In this document: in pieces, positions 10,296-24,100 of the stretch
Layout of the letters: every line of letters begins with the position of its first letter
Numbering within the stretch: the first letter of the stretch is position 1
DNA from: Russula earlei
Taxonomy: Eukaryota > Basidiomycota > Agaricomycetes > Russulales > Russulaceae
Assembly: GCA_025769875.1 (NCBI GenBank)
Contig: JAGFNK010000067.1
Location: forward strand, 62,001-126,000
DNA length: 64,000 nt
Direction of reading: 5' to 3'
Translations under genes and position numbers: made by a program
The notes under the pieces: generated by a model
What the model was told of the DNA's origin: nothing
What the model saw: the letters and a program-made list of their open reading frames with translations, nothing else
Databases searched by the model: none

Positions 10296-11368
10296 TGAAT
10301 GTTGCGCTCGCAGCTCGTCGTCGGTTTTGTTTCCTTGTTGCGACATGATAACAAGGCGCAATTGAGGGGATGGGTTGTGCAATAAGGTGTGTTCGAGGCG
10401 TGTCGTTGCTGTTTAACTATCGGACTTGGTTCTATTGAAAGCGTACTTTGTTCTTCGACGAACACGCGTAGAGGCATACTCGTTTCCTTTTATTTAATTG
10501 TTTCACAATTGTCGCGTTACAATGGCAAGTGAATGGTAACAATGATAGAGATGCGGTGATATCTTCGCCCAATGGTTCTGGTAGTAGGCGGTCGCAGGGT
10601 TCGTGCATGGAATTTATGTATGTACTACAAAACCCTTGTTACGGCGAGATCAGATCAGCCTGGTCCTTATTACGAAAGGAAATAGATCGGTGTATCCAGC
10701 ACTGGCCTGGCACAACCAGCACACTCCAGCCGGCGACGACATTGCAGTCGGAAGGATTTGATGGCAGAGAGGAGAAGAGATGACTACATAGCAACATTAC
10801 TATGAAAGTAAACAATAAAGTTTTAAAATTCAAAGGAAAGGGATGTCACTGAGAAGCTGAAGGGAAGGACAGACTTTCTGGATGGTGGGTAAATGAAAAC
10901 CTGGACCTGGGGCTGAGACACGAGGACAAAAGAGCGGCAGAATGGGTCAAGGGAGGGAAGAGAGTGGGGTCGCGTTTACGGAAGGCATCAGCAGGGGGGA
11001 GCAAAGGGGGCGCAACGAGACGGAGATACCGAAAATGGCACGCACAGCACGAGATCTAGGCGGCATAAGACCTGAATTGGAAGTGGGCGTAAAGGAGGGG
11101 TTCGTCGGAGTGTGAAAAATGCGCCACCTTCTGATGCACCGGTCCACGGCGGGAAAATGAGGTAATTGGAAATTGTCAGCCCACCATTTTTTTTTATTTT
11201 TTATTTTACGGTCCCCCTTTTCTTCTTTAGTAATCGTCTCCGTCTCCCCCCCCTTCCTTCCCAACGCATACAACCCACCCTCTCCGTCTCTCCCCCTCGT
11301 CCCATCATTCATAACCGCCATTCCCTCCTCTTTGCCCCCTTTCATACAACCTCTCTCACACTCTCGCG
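10296..11368. other. intergenic, KGD2 3' flank and promoter of next gene
   Basis: No supported gene. The segment from about 11180 to 11368 is strongly pyrimidine-rich (C/T runs), as is usual in the core promoter and leader of highly expressed fungal genes, and leads directly into the ATG at 11369. Confidence 0.5.
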
Positions 11369-12767
11369 ATGATCATGGTCCAGAAACCACTCCATCTCCT
11401 CTCTTCCCCCAGCTCATATCATCGTCGGCATCCATCCGCCCCCCCAACTGTGCTCGTCCAACCAACTCGCATCCCAGGCTTGCTCTCTCTATCAAAGACT
11501 TCTTCAGCCTCTCCTCCTCCTCGCACTCAGCAACAGCAGCAGCATCAGAACCACCACTCCCGTCAATCGCGCTCTTCGCACAACCGGTCCAAGCTGACCA
11601 TCAATCCCCGCCCTCCGCAGCCACCGCCACCTGCGGCCGATTCCCCCCTGCCGTCCGAGGACCTAAACAAACTTTCCACTCCAGCTCGTCCAACTTCCAA
11701 GTCGCACAATCTTCCCAATCTTCCGACCACTGCCCCCGAGAAGCCTCCACGTGGCCGCCAGAGCTCGAAACACAAAGATAGGTCGAAGCCCAGGTAAGCG
11801 CCGGATCAACGCAACGGGAAAAGAGTATATCTTAATCGGTTTGCGATCCAGGAGCAATTCTCAGTCAGTTTTGGGTAAGAACAACAATCGGCGAAACCAC
11901 TTCCAACACCATCAGGGTTCCCCCCCGGACCCGTCCAACCTTCCCTCGCAGGCAGAGGTTAGAAGCAAACGCAACAAACACAGTTCACTGCCTTCTTTCC
12001 ATTCTCTTCATACCCACCAGCATAACTCCTTTGATCCTTTTGTGGTGTCCTCGGAGAGTGACTCCGACAACCCTCCCTCAACCCCTACCAAGTCCATCCT
12101 TCCCGTCCGCCCTGCTCCCGAGCTTTCATCCCGACCCACTGGCAAGCTCGCTCGACGTCGCCAAAACATTAGTGATGCGCCTTCCACTCCAACCCCTTCC
12201 AAGGCTATGACCGTTCCTCGTCCTCAAGGGCAGCTCCCCACCCGGGGAAGTCACTCGTTCAATCTCTCGCGTTCCGTTCCGTCTCTCTCGAGTATCAAGT
12301 CGGGCGAGCTGACATTCCCCATATGTGACGATCTCACGGATGACGAGGACGTGTTTGCACCATCTACCCCCGTTCATCCTAAGAGTGGTTCCGTCAACTG
12401 GCAGCATCCTTCTATTTTTGATGACGGCCCTCGAACGGCACCGCTCACCACCCCTCGTTCGGGTTTTCCATTCAATGCCAAACCGACGTTGACGCCCACT
12501 CAGGAACGCAAGCGCCAGCACACCCGCACCCCAAGTGAGGGTGTTTTCAGCCTTTCCATGGATGAGGAAAGCTCGCTTTCCTTCCCTTCTGATGCTCCCA
12601 GCGAGTTTAAAGCCCAACATGACGTCCCTACTCGTCGCCGCATTGCTTCCGCAGCCTCTACACCGTTGGGCAGTAAAAGGGACTTTTGGGCTAGCTCCAA
12701 GTTCCAGAACTCGCCCAGTCCCGACGTGCTGCCTGTTCCTGCATTCAAGGCCCAGGCTGCCTTGTAA
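11369..12767 (+). CDS. proline-rich protein with EDC1/PNRC-type decapping motif
   Basis: Two exons (11369-11793, 11852-12767), 446 aa, phase-consistent. It is a low-complexity, Ser/Pro/His/Gln-rich protein with basic patches, probably disordered. The only recognisable element is at the extreme C-terminus: WASSKFQNSPSPDVLPVPAF. This fits the short motif of the PNRC family and fungal Edc1-like proteins (an aromatic/small segment, then SPxPxxLPxPxF), which binds the Dcp1 EVH1 domain and stimulates mRNA decapping. A role in mRNA decay is therefore inferred from this motif alone. Repeated TPSK/STPT segments could be phosphorylation sites. The reading could be refuted if orthologues do not conserve the motif. 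Confidence 0.7.
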
Positions 12768-14460
12768 TAAGCGGCACCATCACCTGAGGTCAGTTGATTA
12801 TATCAGACGATATGGCTGGCATCTAATTCGCGCTTCAGTTGAGATTTCTGTCAGTCGTGTTGGGCGCCAATCCAGGGGCCTCTTTCAATTCAACAGCGTT
12901 GCCTGGCGTCGACCATCTTTACTCCTTCACATTATCCGGCATTGACATTTCGGGTTTCTTTCCCGATATCATTATTCCCTCGACGTTTGGTCCTTGTGCT
13001 CTTGACACCCCGTGGTTATGATGTTCACTTATGGTCCTCAGCAATTGATTAGATCTCAATCTCGATGTCTAAACCCAACTTTCTCTCCTCCTGGTCAACA
13101 TATTATCCTGTTTCCTAATCTTGTTCACGACCCTTGTTTCCTCGCTCGGCTTCCGTATTCATTCCAAGTTGCCGACAAAGACCGCTGCTATCAGCTGCTC
13201 AAGATCGCGCGTCTCTTTTTCTGATTCCTCCTTGTCCTTTAGCTCTCCGATGTTTTATCAACGACACTGCATGCTTTCGCATCTCGCACTGGCAATCACT
13301 CACTATTGAACGGAGTACAAATTAGAAAGGCGAACTTGAAGTTGTACAAAAGAGCGACCACGGTCGGTTGATATATCTATGAAAATCCAAGTGCCCCGTC
13401 TCTCCTGCCGTCATCCCATCTATACACTACATCGGGTAGCCGTCGTTGGCAACCCTGCTTATTTAACTCCCCCCCACACAGCCATCTTTCAACGAGTCCT
13501 GGACAACCCGCAAGTTATTTTATCCTTACCTCCCGCTGGCCTTGTTCCGGTTCGAGGGCGGTTATCGTTGCTGAAGTCGGCCTTGAGTTTGTATATACTT
13601 CTTGCGAACCCTTGCTTCACCTCTTTCTCTTACGCCAGGCATTTGATATTTACTATACGTGCCCTGATTTTTTTTTTTTTTGTTTTCCGTGTATCAACCA
13701 ACTATCGATATCCTTGTCTACCACCGAACCGATGCATAGCTACCAATACTCGTCCTATCATCAGCATTCCTATCCTTTTCACCAAGTTATTTTTCTACTT
13801 CTTGTGTGTATTTGTGACGAGGGCAGCCGTGCTTTGATTTTTTTTTTCCCTTATTTTTGGCCTACTCCGGCTTTTGGTTTGCTGTGTATGTTATTGGTGG
13901 TTATCGTGAGTCTACTATTCTTATCCAATGTATTTCTGCTAATCTCTGAATTGGCTCCAGTTATGCTCGGTACTCACCACCTCTCCGCCCTCCATCCTTT
14001 CCACTTCACCCCGTCCTACGCGAGTAGCGAAGCTGTTCCCCTTCGCGTAGTTCAAAGCATAATTGCTTGCTACTCAATGCCGCACAGTATCTGTCTCATA
14101 CGCCCCCCTCTCGGCCTCCATTGTCGTATCCTTGACAATCCACTCGTTCTTGTCCTATCATTAGATCTTGGTCGTTTACACCCTTGTCCTGTTAATCTTC
14201 CTTTACGTAGTACATAGGCCCATTCGCCTTGTCGCTCGACATTGTTAATGTGTTTATCCGCCGTTCATCTTTCGTGTGTATTGCTCCGGTGCAGTGCTCT
14301 GGTGGAAGAATGGGTGGTTATTCAGGACGTATATACGATCATTAGCAAACTTGTAACACCCCTCGTAGCGTTGTGGTTTAGCGAACAAAAGTCGTCCACA
14401 CTCCTGAACTAGAATCTGCTACATCCGAATCCCCTCGAGCATTATTTGCTTAATCTGCCT
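12768..14460. other. 1.7-kb gap between convergent genes
   Basis: Lies between the 3' ends of the EDC1-like gene (+) and HOM6 (-). It is T-rich on the plus strand, with poly-T runs near 13670 and 13840. The open frames present (13379-13837, 13612-14217) are hydrophobic, pyrimidine-driven and have no family resemblance. It probably holds 3' UTRs; no gene is supported. Confidence 0.45.
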
Positions 14461-16068
14461 TTATGCCAGCTTGAGTAGGTCGCTTAGCACACCCATGGCC
14501 GTCACTGCCGCTCCCGCACCTGCACCCTGAATAATCAATGGACGCGCACCATAGCGTTCCGTGTGGAACATGATGATATTGTCCGAACCGCCGAGTGACG
14601 TCGCAAACGGGTGCGTGGCCGGGTACCTGCAAAGTTGACCATGAATGACGAAATAGTCTAACCTCAGCGTCCGTCCAAGGTGAGCTCACTGTTCAAGGCT
14701 GGCCTTCACGGATGCGCTGCCATTCTCAGGGTTGACGTCGATCACGCCAACGTAGCGCAGTACCGCGCCGCGTCCACCTTGGCCCTGGCGCGCAGCTTCG
14801 GCGCGTAGCGCACCAAAGTGTGCGTCGTGCGCTTGGAGCGCGTCGAGGAACGCGTCGCCCGTCGGGACGGAGGAGAGGGAGAGGGTCGGAGGGATCAGGG
14901 ATAAGGTTGGCACGGAGGCGTAGCCGTCTGGGAGGAGGGGCGGCTGCGGGATGTGATCGGGATTGGGATTTGAGAGGAGACGGGTGAGGATGGTCAGTTT
15001 GCGCGCGACGTCCGCGCCGTTTAGGTCGTCTGCCGGGTGAGGCTCCTTTTTTTTTTTTTGGTTTTGCGAATAAAAATGGGATTATGTGGAGCCAGCCATG
15101 AGGGCCCAGGGTCAGCGGTCAGGGTTGCGGTTGGGGGATCATATATGATCGAGAGTTCTGGGGACGGGACGTACGGTGTAGCCCTTGTCGCGCGCGGTGC
15201 GCACGACGGTAGAGAATGAGGGACCATCCGCGGAGCCGGTCGAGAACTCGTTGAAGATGTAACTGAGCGTGCCAGAGAAGACACCCTCGATCCGAGTGAC
15301 CTGTTTATTGAAATGGGGGGGAAAGGTATTTTTTTTGGGTCCCATGAAAAAAAAAACACGCCCGATCAGAACAACGTAGACGAGAAGGAAGGAAAGCAAG
15401 TCGAACGCGTTCGTCGCACGCGAAATGCGATCGAGCCACGGAGCTCCTATACACACACAACGCGGCTGCAGGGGGGAAGGGATGGCAAGCCGGCTGGCAG
15501 GACAGGGGGGCAGGACCGAGCAGGGCAGAGGGGCACGCACCTTGTCGCCCGTGGCGACGAGGTCCTTCAGCGTCGAGAGGACGGGCAGCCCGGCGCCGAC
15601 GGTGGCCTCGTGGAAAAACTTGGCGCGGCCCTCGCGGCTCGCGGCGACGATCTGGTCGTAGAGCGTCCGCGGACCGGAGAACGCCTTTTTGTTCGGCGTG
15701 ACGACGTGCACGCCCGCGCGCAGCAGCGCCGGGTAGAGCTCCGCGACGGACGCGGACGCCGTGTTGTCGACGAACACGACGGCGTTATCGTCGCGCACGA
15801 GCGGCGTCAGCTTGTTCACGAGGTCGCCCGTACCGGTGCCGGTGCCGGTCGCGGTCGCTGTCGTGGCAGAAGCACGGAGGAGAGCCCGCCAGTCGGCGGA
15901 GGGCGGGATGCCGTCTGGATTGAAGACGGTCGCTTTGGAGGAGGAGAGCGAGATGAGGCGGAATGGGTGCTGAGAGGGCAGGGCCCGTAGTTGGCGCACG
16001 AACTCGGAGCCAACCAGTCCGACGCCTACGACGGCGACGGAGACGTTCCTGTGAGAATTGAAGGACAT
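14461..16068 (-). CDS. HOM6: homoserine dehydrogenase
   Basis: Reduces aspartate semialdehyde to homoserine with NAD(P)H, the branch point toward threonine, methionine and isoleucine. Exons: 16068-15541, 15300-15175, 15045-14690, 14626-14461; 391 aa, phase-consistent. Evidence: Rossmann nucleotide-binding motif VAVVGVGLVGSE at the N-terminus, VVTPNKKAFSG, FHEATVGAGLPVLSTL, and the signature IEGVFSGTLSYIFNEF with GYTEPHPADDLNGADVARK. The C-terminus ends near GAGAAVTAMGVLSDLLKLA. The start chosen (MSFNSHRNVSVAVVG) sits a typical distance before the Rossmann motif; an upstream in-frame ATG at 16170 would add a basic extension. A Thr/Ala/Gly low-complexity insert (TATATGTGTGTG) follows the first third. 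There is no ACT-domain or aspartokinase fusion, as is usual in fungi. Confidence 0.93.
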
Positions 16069-16254
16069 GGTACTTGTCGTCGCAGAGACTCTCAAAGTTG
16101 AAGCGAGCGGCGACAGCACAGATCGACGGGACTGATTGTATCCGAGTCTGAGTCTCCTCAATCCGATCATATCGATAGCCAAGGGATCATCATTTTGGCG
16201 CCAGACGTCCTTTGGTCAATTCGCGCGCACAGACAGACTTATGTTACAATTTGT

Positions 16255-19200
16255 TTAGAACCACGAATGACGCCTCAACGTGAGAGCATTCAGCGGCTCA
16301 GGCGACACCTCGCCTGGTGGTACGTATTTTTCTGTGATATCTACAGAATCCTGTTCGAGCACAGGTATATATCGGTGACCCGATCCTTGCAAAACCAGCC
16401 CAACGATGTGCTTATCACCTGGTCCATCTGATTGTGGTGCCGGTGCTTCTGTACGCGGTGTGTGAAGAGGATGCGAATTGGCTGGAACCATTTCTGATGT
16501 TGTCCAGATCTGCACAGTACCGTCATGACTGCCCGTCGCGAACATGAACGGGTCGGCAGCAGGATTCCAAGCAATGCAGGTCATGTCACCTCCCAAAGCC
16601 GGCGGGGGGATGTGGTGGAGGTAGGATGCAGATTCGCGGTCCCATATATGAATGTCCCCAGCTCGCATTTTCCCCTCAGCGTGGTCTGTGAATGATTAAC
16701 TAGATCGTAAGCTCACCTTTTCCAGCACAAAGCACGAGTTCATCGTCTCTTCCCCCGAAGGAACTTGACCCGGCAAAATCCACCGCAGTCTTTGGGATGT
16801 AGGTGTGTCGGAGCGACAGTGTCATCGTTTGGATTGGGTCGACCTTTTCCCAGTCATAGAACGCCACTAACTTCCATAACTGGGGAGGGACCTGTCCACA
16901 CTCCAGAACAAGGGCCAAGATAATTTGACGATGGGACACCAACCTTTAATTCATGGCTGATCAAGGCGAACTGCCCACTTCTAGAAAGGGTAATGTCTCG
17001 AATGGTATGAAGCAACGGGACGTGACTGCAGTAGCAATACAGCCAAAAGGATCTTCAGAGAACAGAATGATGCGTACGTCTCGATTACCCTACGGTCCAG
17101 GTTGTAGACTGATTCATGAACATTGTGTCAAGATCATGACAGATGTCGTGCGGACCCAAACACATACCAATGATTTGTTTCTCTGCACGGCATTTACATG
17201 GTTTTAGGCCGGCGCCCGAGGATAGGAGAGTCCCGAATCCGAGTAGACGTTGGCCATCGGGTGTGATACACACATCATGAATTGCAAGGCGTTCAAATTG
17301 ATAGACGTCCAAAACCTGAAAATATAAGAAGAAACTTCATGAACAGACGACAGTACGTACTCTCCCGGTCAGATCCTGGGGGCATATGTCAGGAAGTTGG
17401 ATACATTAACCCTTGGAATTTCACTCACCATTTTCACAATCTGAGTCCCTTCCACAGACATGAAGGCTACATGGCAGCGTGTTACCTTTCTGAGGTGATG
17501 TCCTGGTCATGTATTGAACTGACCTTCGCTGCCTGGCAGCCAACGAACAGAATGTACCGGGTTGCTTCGTTCTATGCTTTGACGACAGACACCCATCTAG
17601 GAACGCATAAGCCAACTGAAAATATTTAGAGATCGGATGAACGAACATCTGTCCAGACTTTGATCGAGCGAGCGAGCTTCGTCAAGAGAAAGATACCAGA
17701 TGGTGACCTGTCGTAGTCTATCAGCGGGATGAGACTGGAAGCAGTGCAGGAGATTAACGACCATGCAACTTGGCTGACATAGCTCGAGTGTGCGAGCGTG
17801 CGATGGGAAGAAAATGGGTCCTGTCATTCAGATGTCAAAGACGTCCATGAACTTCGCAGTGGAGCCAGAACTTACTCCGGTGCGGAAAATGGCCGAGGTA
17901 TTGTCCCAGCTTGGGAAAAATTACCTATTAGAGACGATTTCATCACAATCCAAACGAAACGCTAACCTCGACGTGGCCAAAAAGTTTCCGTCGGGAGAGA
18001 ATTGCAAATGGCGCACCAGAGCTTGATGCGCAGCAAATTCCTGAGTGGGTGCGAAATCCCTCAGCTTTGGGGAAAGCCTAGCCACACGCGAGCTGCGTAT
18101 AAGTCCGCGCAGTTCCTCCTGGCGCATAACCCCGGGGCTGAATATGCTCGGCGATGCACCTTGTTGCGCTATAATCACGGAACGGATAGCTTGCACAAAG
18201 CGTGCCCGCCTTGCTGGTCTACCCGTCCGCTGCACAGCTCCACCGGTCACTGCCTCGGGAAGATGATGGCCCGGAAGTGGTGCTGGAGCGTCGGGGTTCG
18301 CAGGCGCCATTGGAGACGGGGAACGGGTTCTCAGAGAACCACTGGCGTTGAACGGTAACGTCCCAATTGTAGAAGAGGGAGCATGGGTCAACGAGCTCCA
18401 CGAATCAGACGGTGCTGTTATTTCAGCAGTGGGACGAAGTCTAATGAACTGAATTAGAAAGGCTTTTGCTCTCGCCCAAGCGTCACTCGCGCGATGCATG
18501 GCTGACAGCAGTCGACGACGAGAAGTGACTTCAGCGATGACGATCCGGTAATCATCCAGTGAGTCGCGAAGCCATTTTGAGCCCCGATATCGAATGAAGA
18601 CCCAGCGCTCGAAAATGAACCACGTGGAAACTGCGATGAGACCGAAGCTACTGAACGCGGTGAAAACAGTCGTGATTGTGGAGACAACAGAATTCTGGAA
18701 GTATACCGCAGTTTTTGATCCAAGGAGTGCAATCATTTCAACCTAGAAGAACGTACCTGCTTTGAGGAGTAGCTGAAAAAAACTAAACCAATGGAGAAAC
18801 ATGATACTGAGAGCACAAGAAACACCAGAGGGGAGCGTTTGAGCCAGATCAGAACCCACCAAGGGACGTGGTGCCCTGGCGAACGACTGTAGAAGATAGT
18901 CAGAAGACGATGACCCTCTCACCGTCTCGACGTACTATACAGATTGCTTCCACGTCAACCCGAGGAGGCTGTTAACGGCCGCCGCAATGCTGAACACCAT
19001 GGACGTAAACCAGAACCCGTTGACGGCGTCTGCAGCTCCTGTGCCAACATTCTGATACGAATATTGTAGAGTCGTCGCCGTGACGGCGGAGAAAAAAGTC
19101 GCAATCTTTGAGAGGTTCAAGAAGTTGAGCGCCCCATGTTGCTGTGCGAACCGGATGGTTGGGATGCCTGGATCACGAATCAAAGTGTAAATATTCAAGT

Positions 19201-20418
19201 GATCGCAATGGACTTGTGGACGTGGCCACGGACCAACTTCAATGAACATGGACAGCGCCGTGCTGACAGAGTTGAGATGTTCACCCACGTCCTCCATCAA
19301 CTCGTGTAGGTATCTCCGAACTGTGGGAGATTTGAGTTTGCCTTCGTGACAGTGAGCGTAAGCATCGTGCCTTCACCCAGGTGAGGGCCTCTTACCTTCA
19401 TATGCCATCAAGCATGACGCCCAATACTAAAAGAATATCCCAAATGAAATCACTGACACAGAATACCACATAGCTTTACCTTGAGGTCGTCTTCAAACGC
19501 GATAATCGGCGCATCCACTGCCTTGTCTGTGAATTCCGGAAATTCATCGAGGCTACACAGGAATGTCGAGAGGTCCGATGCGAACAGCTCGAGCTGTTGC
19601 GGGAAGTCTTCAAGGTCGAGTTTATCGAGTTCCATGCGCCCCGGCGGACGTCTCCCACGTTCCAACGAGGCACGCAATCTGGCGAGCCTGCGCCTTGGAA
19701 ACTTGCTCCGGCCAACAAGGGATTCTCTTTGCAGACGCAGAACCTTGCGCGGGTACAAGTCGGCCGCATTCTCACGGAAAAGGAAGGAAATCTGAGTGAG
19801 GCGGTCGCGGAGTTGGAATACGGAGGCGAGGATGGCGACAGAACTTCCAAGCTGCCTGGCTGCATTGACGCACGTTCGGAGCTGGTTCGAAACGTCATGT
19901 CATGTGGGCACGCGTGAGAAGTGAAGGGTAGACGACAAGAGCAAGTTAGGCACATACCTCTTTGTCAAAGTTATTGATTTTCCTGCGAGAGGCGACAGAG
20001 TCATGAGATGATGACGACTGGTGATTGCACGATTGTACATACCTTTGGAATCGATTGAATGCGTCCGCACCCGCTTGCTGGAGCTGCTCATTCACGCCAG
20101 CTGTCCAACATATGTTGTCTTTTCTCAATGAACGTGATGTGTAAACGGTCAACTCACGAACGTCACCGTCATCCTCAAAGCTCGCGTGCTGCATGACATC
20201 TGCAATCGATAAAACAGTCGATACTCGAGTTCCGAGCTGGAAACGGGAAAGAACGAACTTATGGGGTCAACTTCGTCGGAGTCGTGCATTCCCAGCTCGT
20301 TGAGCGCATCCAGAAGCTTCGACACCGTCCGCTCCCTTCGGACATTTCGCTCACCCGGGTGATCAAAGACGCTACCGACGTCGATGTGAACGGGTTCTCT
20401 ACGATGGATGGATGACAT
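16255..20418 (-). CDS. four-TM membrane domain fused to Gid7-like WD40 propeller, copy A
   Basis: Multi-exon gene; ATG at 20418 (MSSIHRREP), stop at 16255. A helical N-terminal region contains LGSSVAILASVF-type and FRENAADLYPR segments. Four predicted membrane helices follow: LSKIATFFSAVTATTLQY, WFTSMVFSIAAAVNSLLGL, VFLVLSVSCFSIGLVFF and STITTVFTAFSSFGLIAVS. After a Ser/Pro-rich linker, WD40 repeats begin with HQALVRHLQFSPDGNFLATS and continue through LTKLARSIKVW, IHDVCITPDGQRLLGFG, the GDIHIWDRESAS blade and WNPAADPFMFATGSHDGTVQIW. The order of these blades resembles WDR26/Gid7, but no LisH-CTLH module is visible. Membrane association is predicted from hydrophobicity; function is unknown. 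Individual splice sites inside the WD40 half were not all resolved. It has a tandem paralogue directly upstream on the same strand. Confidence 0.75.
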
Positions 20419-21193
20419 TTTCGAACCCTGATAATATTTCTTTTTTCAAGAAAATAAATCAGGTATCTGTATTGAAACAATGAAGGTCTTCTTCCAACCA
20501 CAGTGCCTTGATGATGGCTAGGTTTCGAGACGGAAATGACAAAATGGATTCCTGTCTTGTGTCAGCTCGCTCGATGTCTTGTGGTAATGTCGATGGGTGG
20601 CGGGGTAGTGCTTGTACAAAGGATCTCGAGCGTGAGCGACGTTGGAACAATGCTGGAGTGGTCATACAAGGGGATAAGTAACAGGCGAACAACCCTTCTA
20701 CAGGGATGCGCTGCGCATGCCTGCATCCATTAAGTGAGAACACGGATGAGGTCATGTTCATGTTTCTCCAGTTACGTCCTCTGACGCAAGGAAAGCATCA
20801 ATAATCACTTTCTTTTTGTTCCGCTTAGAGGGATGTGCAATAAGAACGTCGTGAGAGAAGTGCTTCCGCATACAGGGAACTCGAGGCCGGGAACCGATAA
20901 GCTTGGGAAAGGATGACATAGAAGCCATTCTACACCTCCTAAGAGAAACAGCCAATAAGGGAATGGGCGATACCGGAGGATAGTCTTGAATGAGAGCGTT
21001 TATGGGCGCTTGGACCACGCATATCGCACACAATCAGCAACGTGCACATTAGTGCGCGTGATTCACGGAGAATTTTGCATCAACGCGATATGTGATTCAA
21101 TGCGATAACCAGTAAGTATATGATCAAGCCACTAAGAAGAAAACTGTCACATGTAAATGCCGCCCGCGTCAAGGTGAATGCATATAGCGCGGA
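20419..21193. other. spacer between tandem WD40 paralogues
   Basis: 775 bp between the start of copy A and the stop of copy B. It must contain the promoter of copy A. No supported ORF; the frame at 20459-20761 has no family resemblance. Confidence 0.45.
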
Positions 21194-24100
21194 TCACGGC
21201 GGTGTCAATGGTTGGCACGCGATGCCGAATGGTTGCGGGACGGTGAAAGCGATCGTGCGTCCCGAGGAGAGTCCGGCGGCTCCCTCGCTAGGGTCGCTTA
21301 CAGTTGGCGTTTCGACGCGAAGTGGGGCATTCACGGAAAGTTGCTGCCCAGTCGGGAAACCTGCGCGGGACTCAAGATCAAGGTGCAGCTGGGATGAAGT
21401 CTCGCTGAGTGGCGTTATGCTGCCTGATCTGCCGCGTCTATCCCGCGACAGCGCCCGCGCTGGTACAGTAGTCCAAACGCGCACAGCACCATCGTGGGAG
21501 CCTGTCGCGAACATGAAACGATCGGCGGCTGGATTCCAAGCAACACACGTCAAGTCGCCACCACCAAGAGCCTGTGCATGGACACGTTGGAGAAGTGTCC
21601 CTGATTCGCGATCCCAAATGTGTATATCCCCGGCTGTAGAACGTATGTGTAGCAATAAGTGAGGACCTCACGTAAGGAAGTCTGATTAGCGGACCTTTAC
21701 CAGGGCAAAGCACGAGTTGATCGTCCTTGCTCCCGAAGTTACCAGGTCCAGCGAAGTCCACGGGGGTTTTAGATACGTAGGTATGCCGAAGCGACAGCCT
21801 AATCGTTGAGTGGGTCTCGGGCCTGTTTCTATCTTTTACCATTTCTAGCTTCCACAGCTGGGGCGGATCCTATGAAGAATATCAGTCACCCTCGCTCAAC
21901 CTCTTTTTTGAGAGGTTGTCTACCTTGGACTCAGAGCTGACCAGAGCGAAGCTCCCACACCGTGTCAACGCAATGTGCCGAACATCATGGAGCACTGGTA
22001 CCTGACTACATTATTGCAGTATAGTCTAACGTCAGCGCAGCCTGACACGACGATACCATCAGCTCGTACTTTTCAACTTCCTTCCGATCCAAATTATATA
22101 CTATGTTCCCATTTCAGCAGAACGTAACGGTCATGTGCCTGGTGACGCCCACCAATAATACGTTTCTCTGCTCGGCATCTGCGAGGACGAAGGCCGTCAC
22201 TGGAAGAAAGTAGCGTCCCAACGCCAATTAAGCGTTCCTGATCCGGAGTCACGGCAACGTCATGTATCACAAGGCGGTCGAGGTGATATGTGTCTAGCAC
22301 CTTGCCGGCTAGATCCTGAACAAAAGGCCCTCATCATGAGAAAGGTACAGACAAATGGAAGGGGTTAATTACCAGCTTGGTGACGTCACCACCTTCGACG
22401 GACAAGAACGCTAGGGAACGAGGAAGTTTGAGAAGTGTACCTCGGTGAGAACTTCGGAGCTTACCTTCACCGCCTGGCATCCAGTAGATAGACTGTACCG
22501 AGCGATATCGATCAATCGTTTTGCTACACACACCCGCCTGAACAAAAAGAGACTTCGGCGGAGATAAGAGGATTATAGTGTCAGTCTGACCTCTGTCCAG
22601 ACCTTGATCGAACGAGTAAGCTTCGTAAGAACGAAGTTTCCCCTTGGCGACCTATTCCCGCAGGGGTAAACAAGAGTATCGAACAGATGACGATAGGGAG
22701 GCCTACCATGCTACTTGACTAACGAATCCAGAGGGGTGAGCCAGTGTCCGGTGGTGGGTAAAAGGTTCCTATGAAACTCGGGATTTGCAACACACCAGCC
22801 TCGAGATGAACATGTGCTCACCCCCGTGCGGAATATTACAGATGTATGGTCCCAACTGTGCAGTTCAGCGTCGTCAATTCCCAGATGTTCGTCTCTCAAC
22901 CTGGCCGTAAGTAAACAAACCTTGATGTAGCCAAGAACTTGCCGTTAGGCGAGAATTGCAAGTGGCGAACCAAGGCCTGATGCGCCTCGAGATCCTGCGT
23001 CGGCGTGAGGCCGCGCAACTTCGATACAAGACTTGCCACTCTAGAGCTCTGAACGGGCATGGGTTGACTCTGATGCACCCCATCAGGTATTAGGATGTTT
23101 GGAGATAACGGTCGTGTAAGCTGAGCGTGAGGCGCAGTGGCCTGTTGCATCTTAATCACGTTACGTACAGCTTGAACAAAGCGAACTCGAGAGGGAGATG
23201 GCGAGGTAAACATGTCTGAGGGATGGGTGGAAGAGACAGCGGAGCCTTTCATTGATTTAGCGTCGGAAGTCGATACGATTGGCGAAGGGGTGAAAGTGAG
23301 TACAGAGCCACGCCGTGAGCCTTGCGGAATGACAACAACGGTGTCTGGAGACGGGACGCTGGGAAGGGAGCTCTTCGAAGAGGATGTGTGTACTGTGTCG
23401 GCGGAGCGACGGCGAAAGACTGGGGCTACGGCTGAACTGACGCGTGTCACCGCAGCACGCATACAGCGGGATGCTGAGGACATCCATCGTCCAAGTGCAT
23501 GCAGACATTCAACAAGCTGGTGGAAAGGTGGAATGGACATCACCGCATCCCACCAATCATCGAGAGAATCTTGTAGCCACTTTTTCCCTTTGTGTCGAGC
23601 GAAGACCCAACGCTCTGTTGCAAACCAGGTAGACACAGCAGCCAAACCAAAGGAGCTGAACGCAGTGAAGACGGACGTGATTGTGGAGACGATTGGATTC
23701 TAGGCAGAAAATGTGCGAGGTCAGTATGAATTGGATACTACAGGAAGGACGAAGCCTGCCTGCTGGGATGAATAGGCAAACAAGACTAATCCAACTGAAA
23801 AGCAAGCCACTGAAAGCACAAGGAACACGAGGGGCGAACGCTTTATCCAGATGAGGACCCACCACGGGACCCGATGACCTGGTGAGCGGCTAAAGTAGCA
23901 TGTGAGGGAGGGGCGATAGGGCCAATACAGAGATGATCGTACTACATGGCCTGCTTCCATGTCAAGCCTAAGAGACTGTTAACAGCAGCGGCGATGCTGA
24001 ACACCAATGAGGTAAACCAGAAGGCATTTACGGCATCTTCAAGTGGGGTGCTATGACTTTCAAAAGTGTATTGCAAGGTAGTCGCAGTGACAGCAGAAAA

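Noticed and set aside
13379..14217. Plus-strand hydrophobic ORFs between EDC1-like gene and HOM6
   Set aside because: Phe/Leu/Ser-rich because the strand is T/C-rich; no consistent start, splice pattern or family. Treated as 3' UTR or spacer.
15313..15990. 225-codon plus-strand ORF opposite HOM6
   Set aside because: Antisense shadow of GC-rich HOM6 exon 1 and its intron; Arg/Gly-rich with no domain, while the minus strand gives a complete enzyme.
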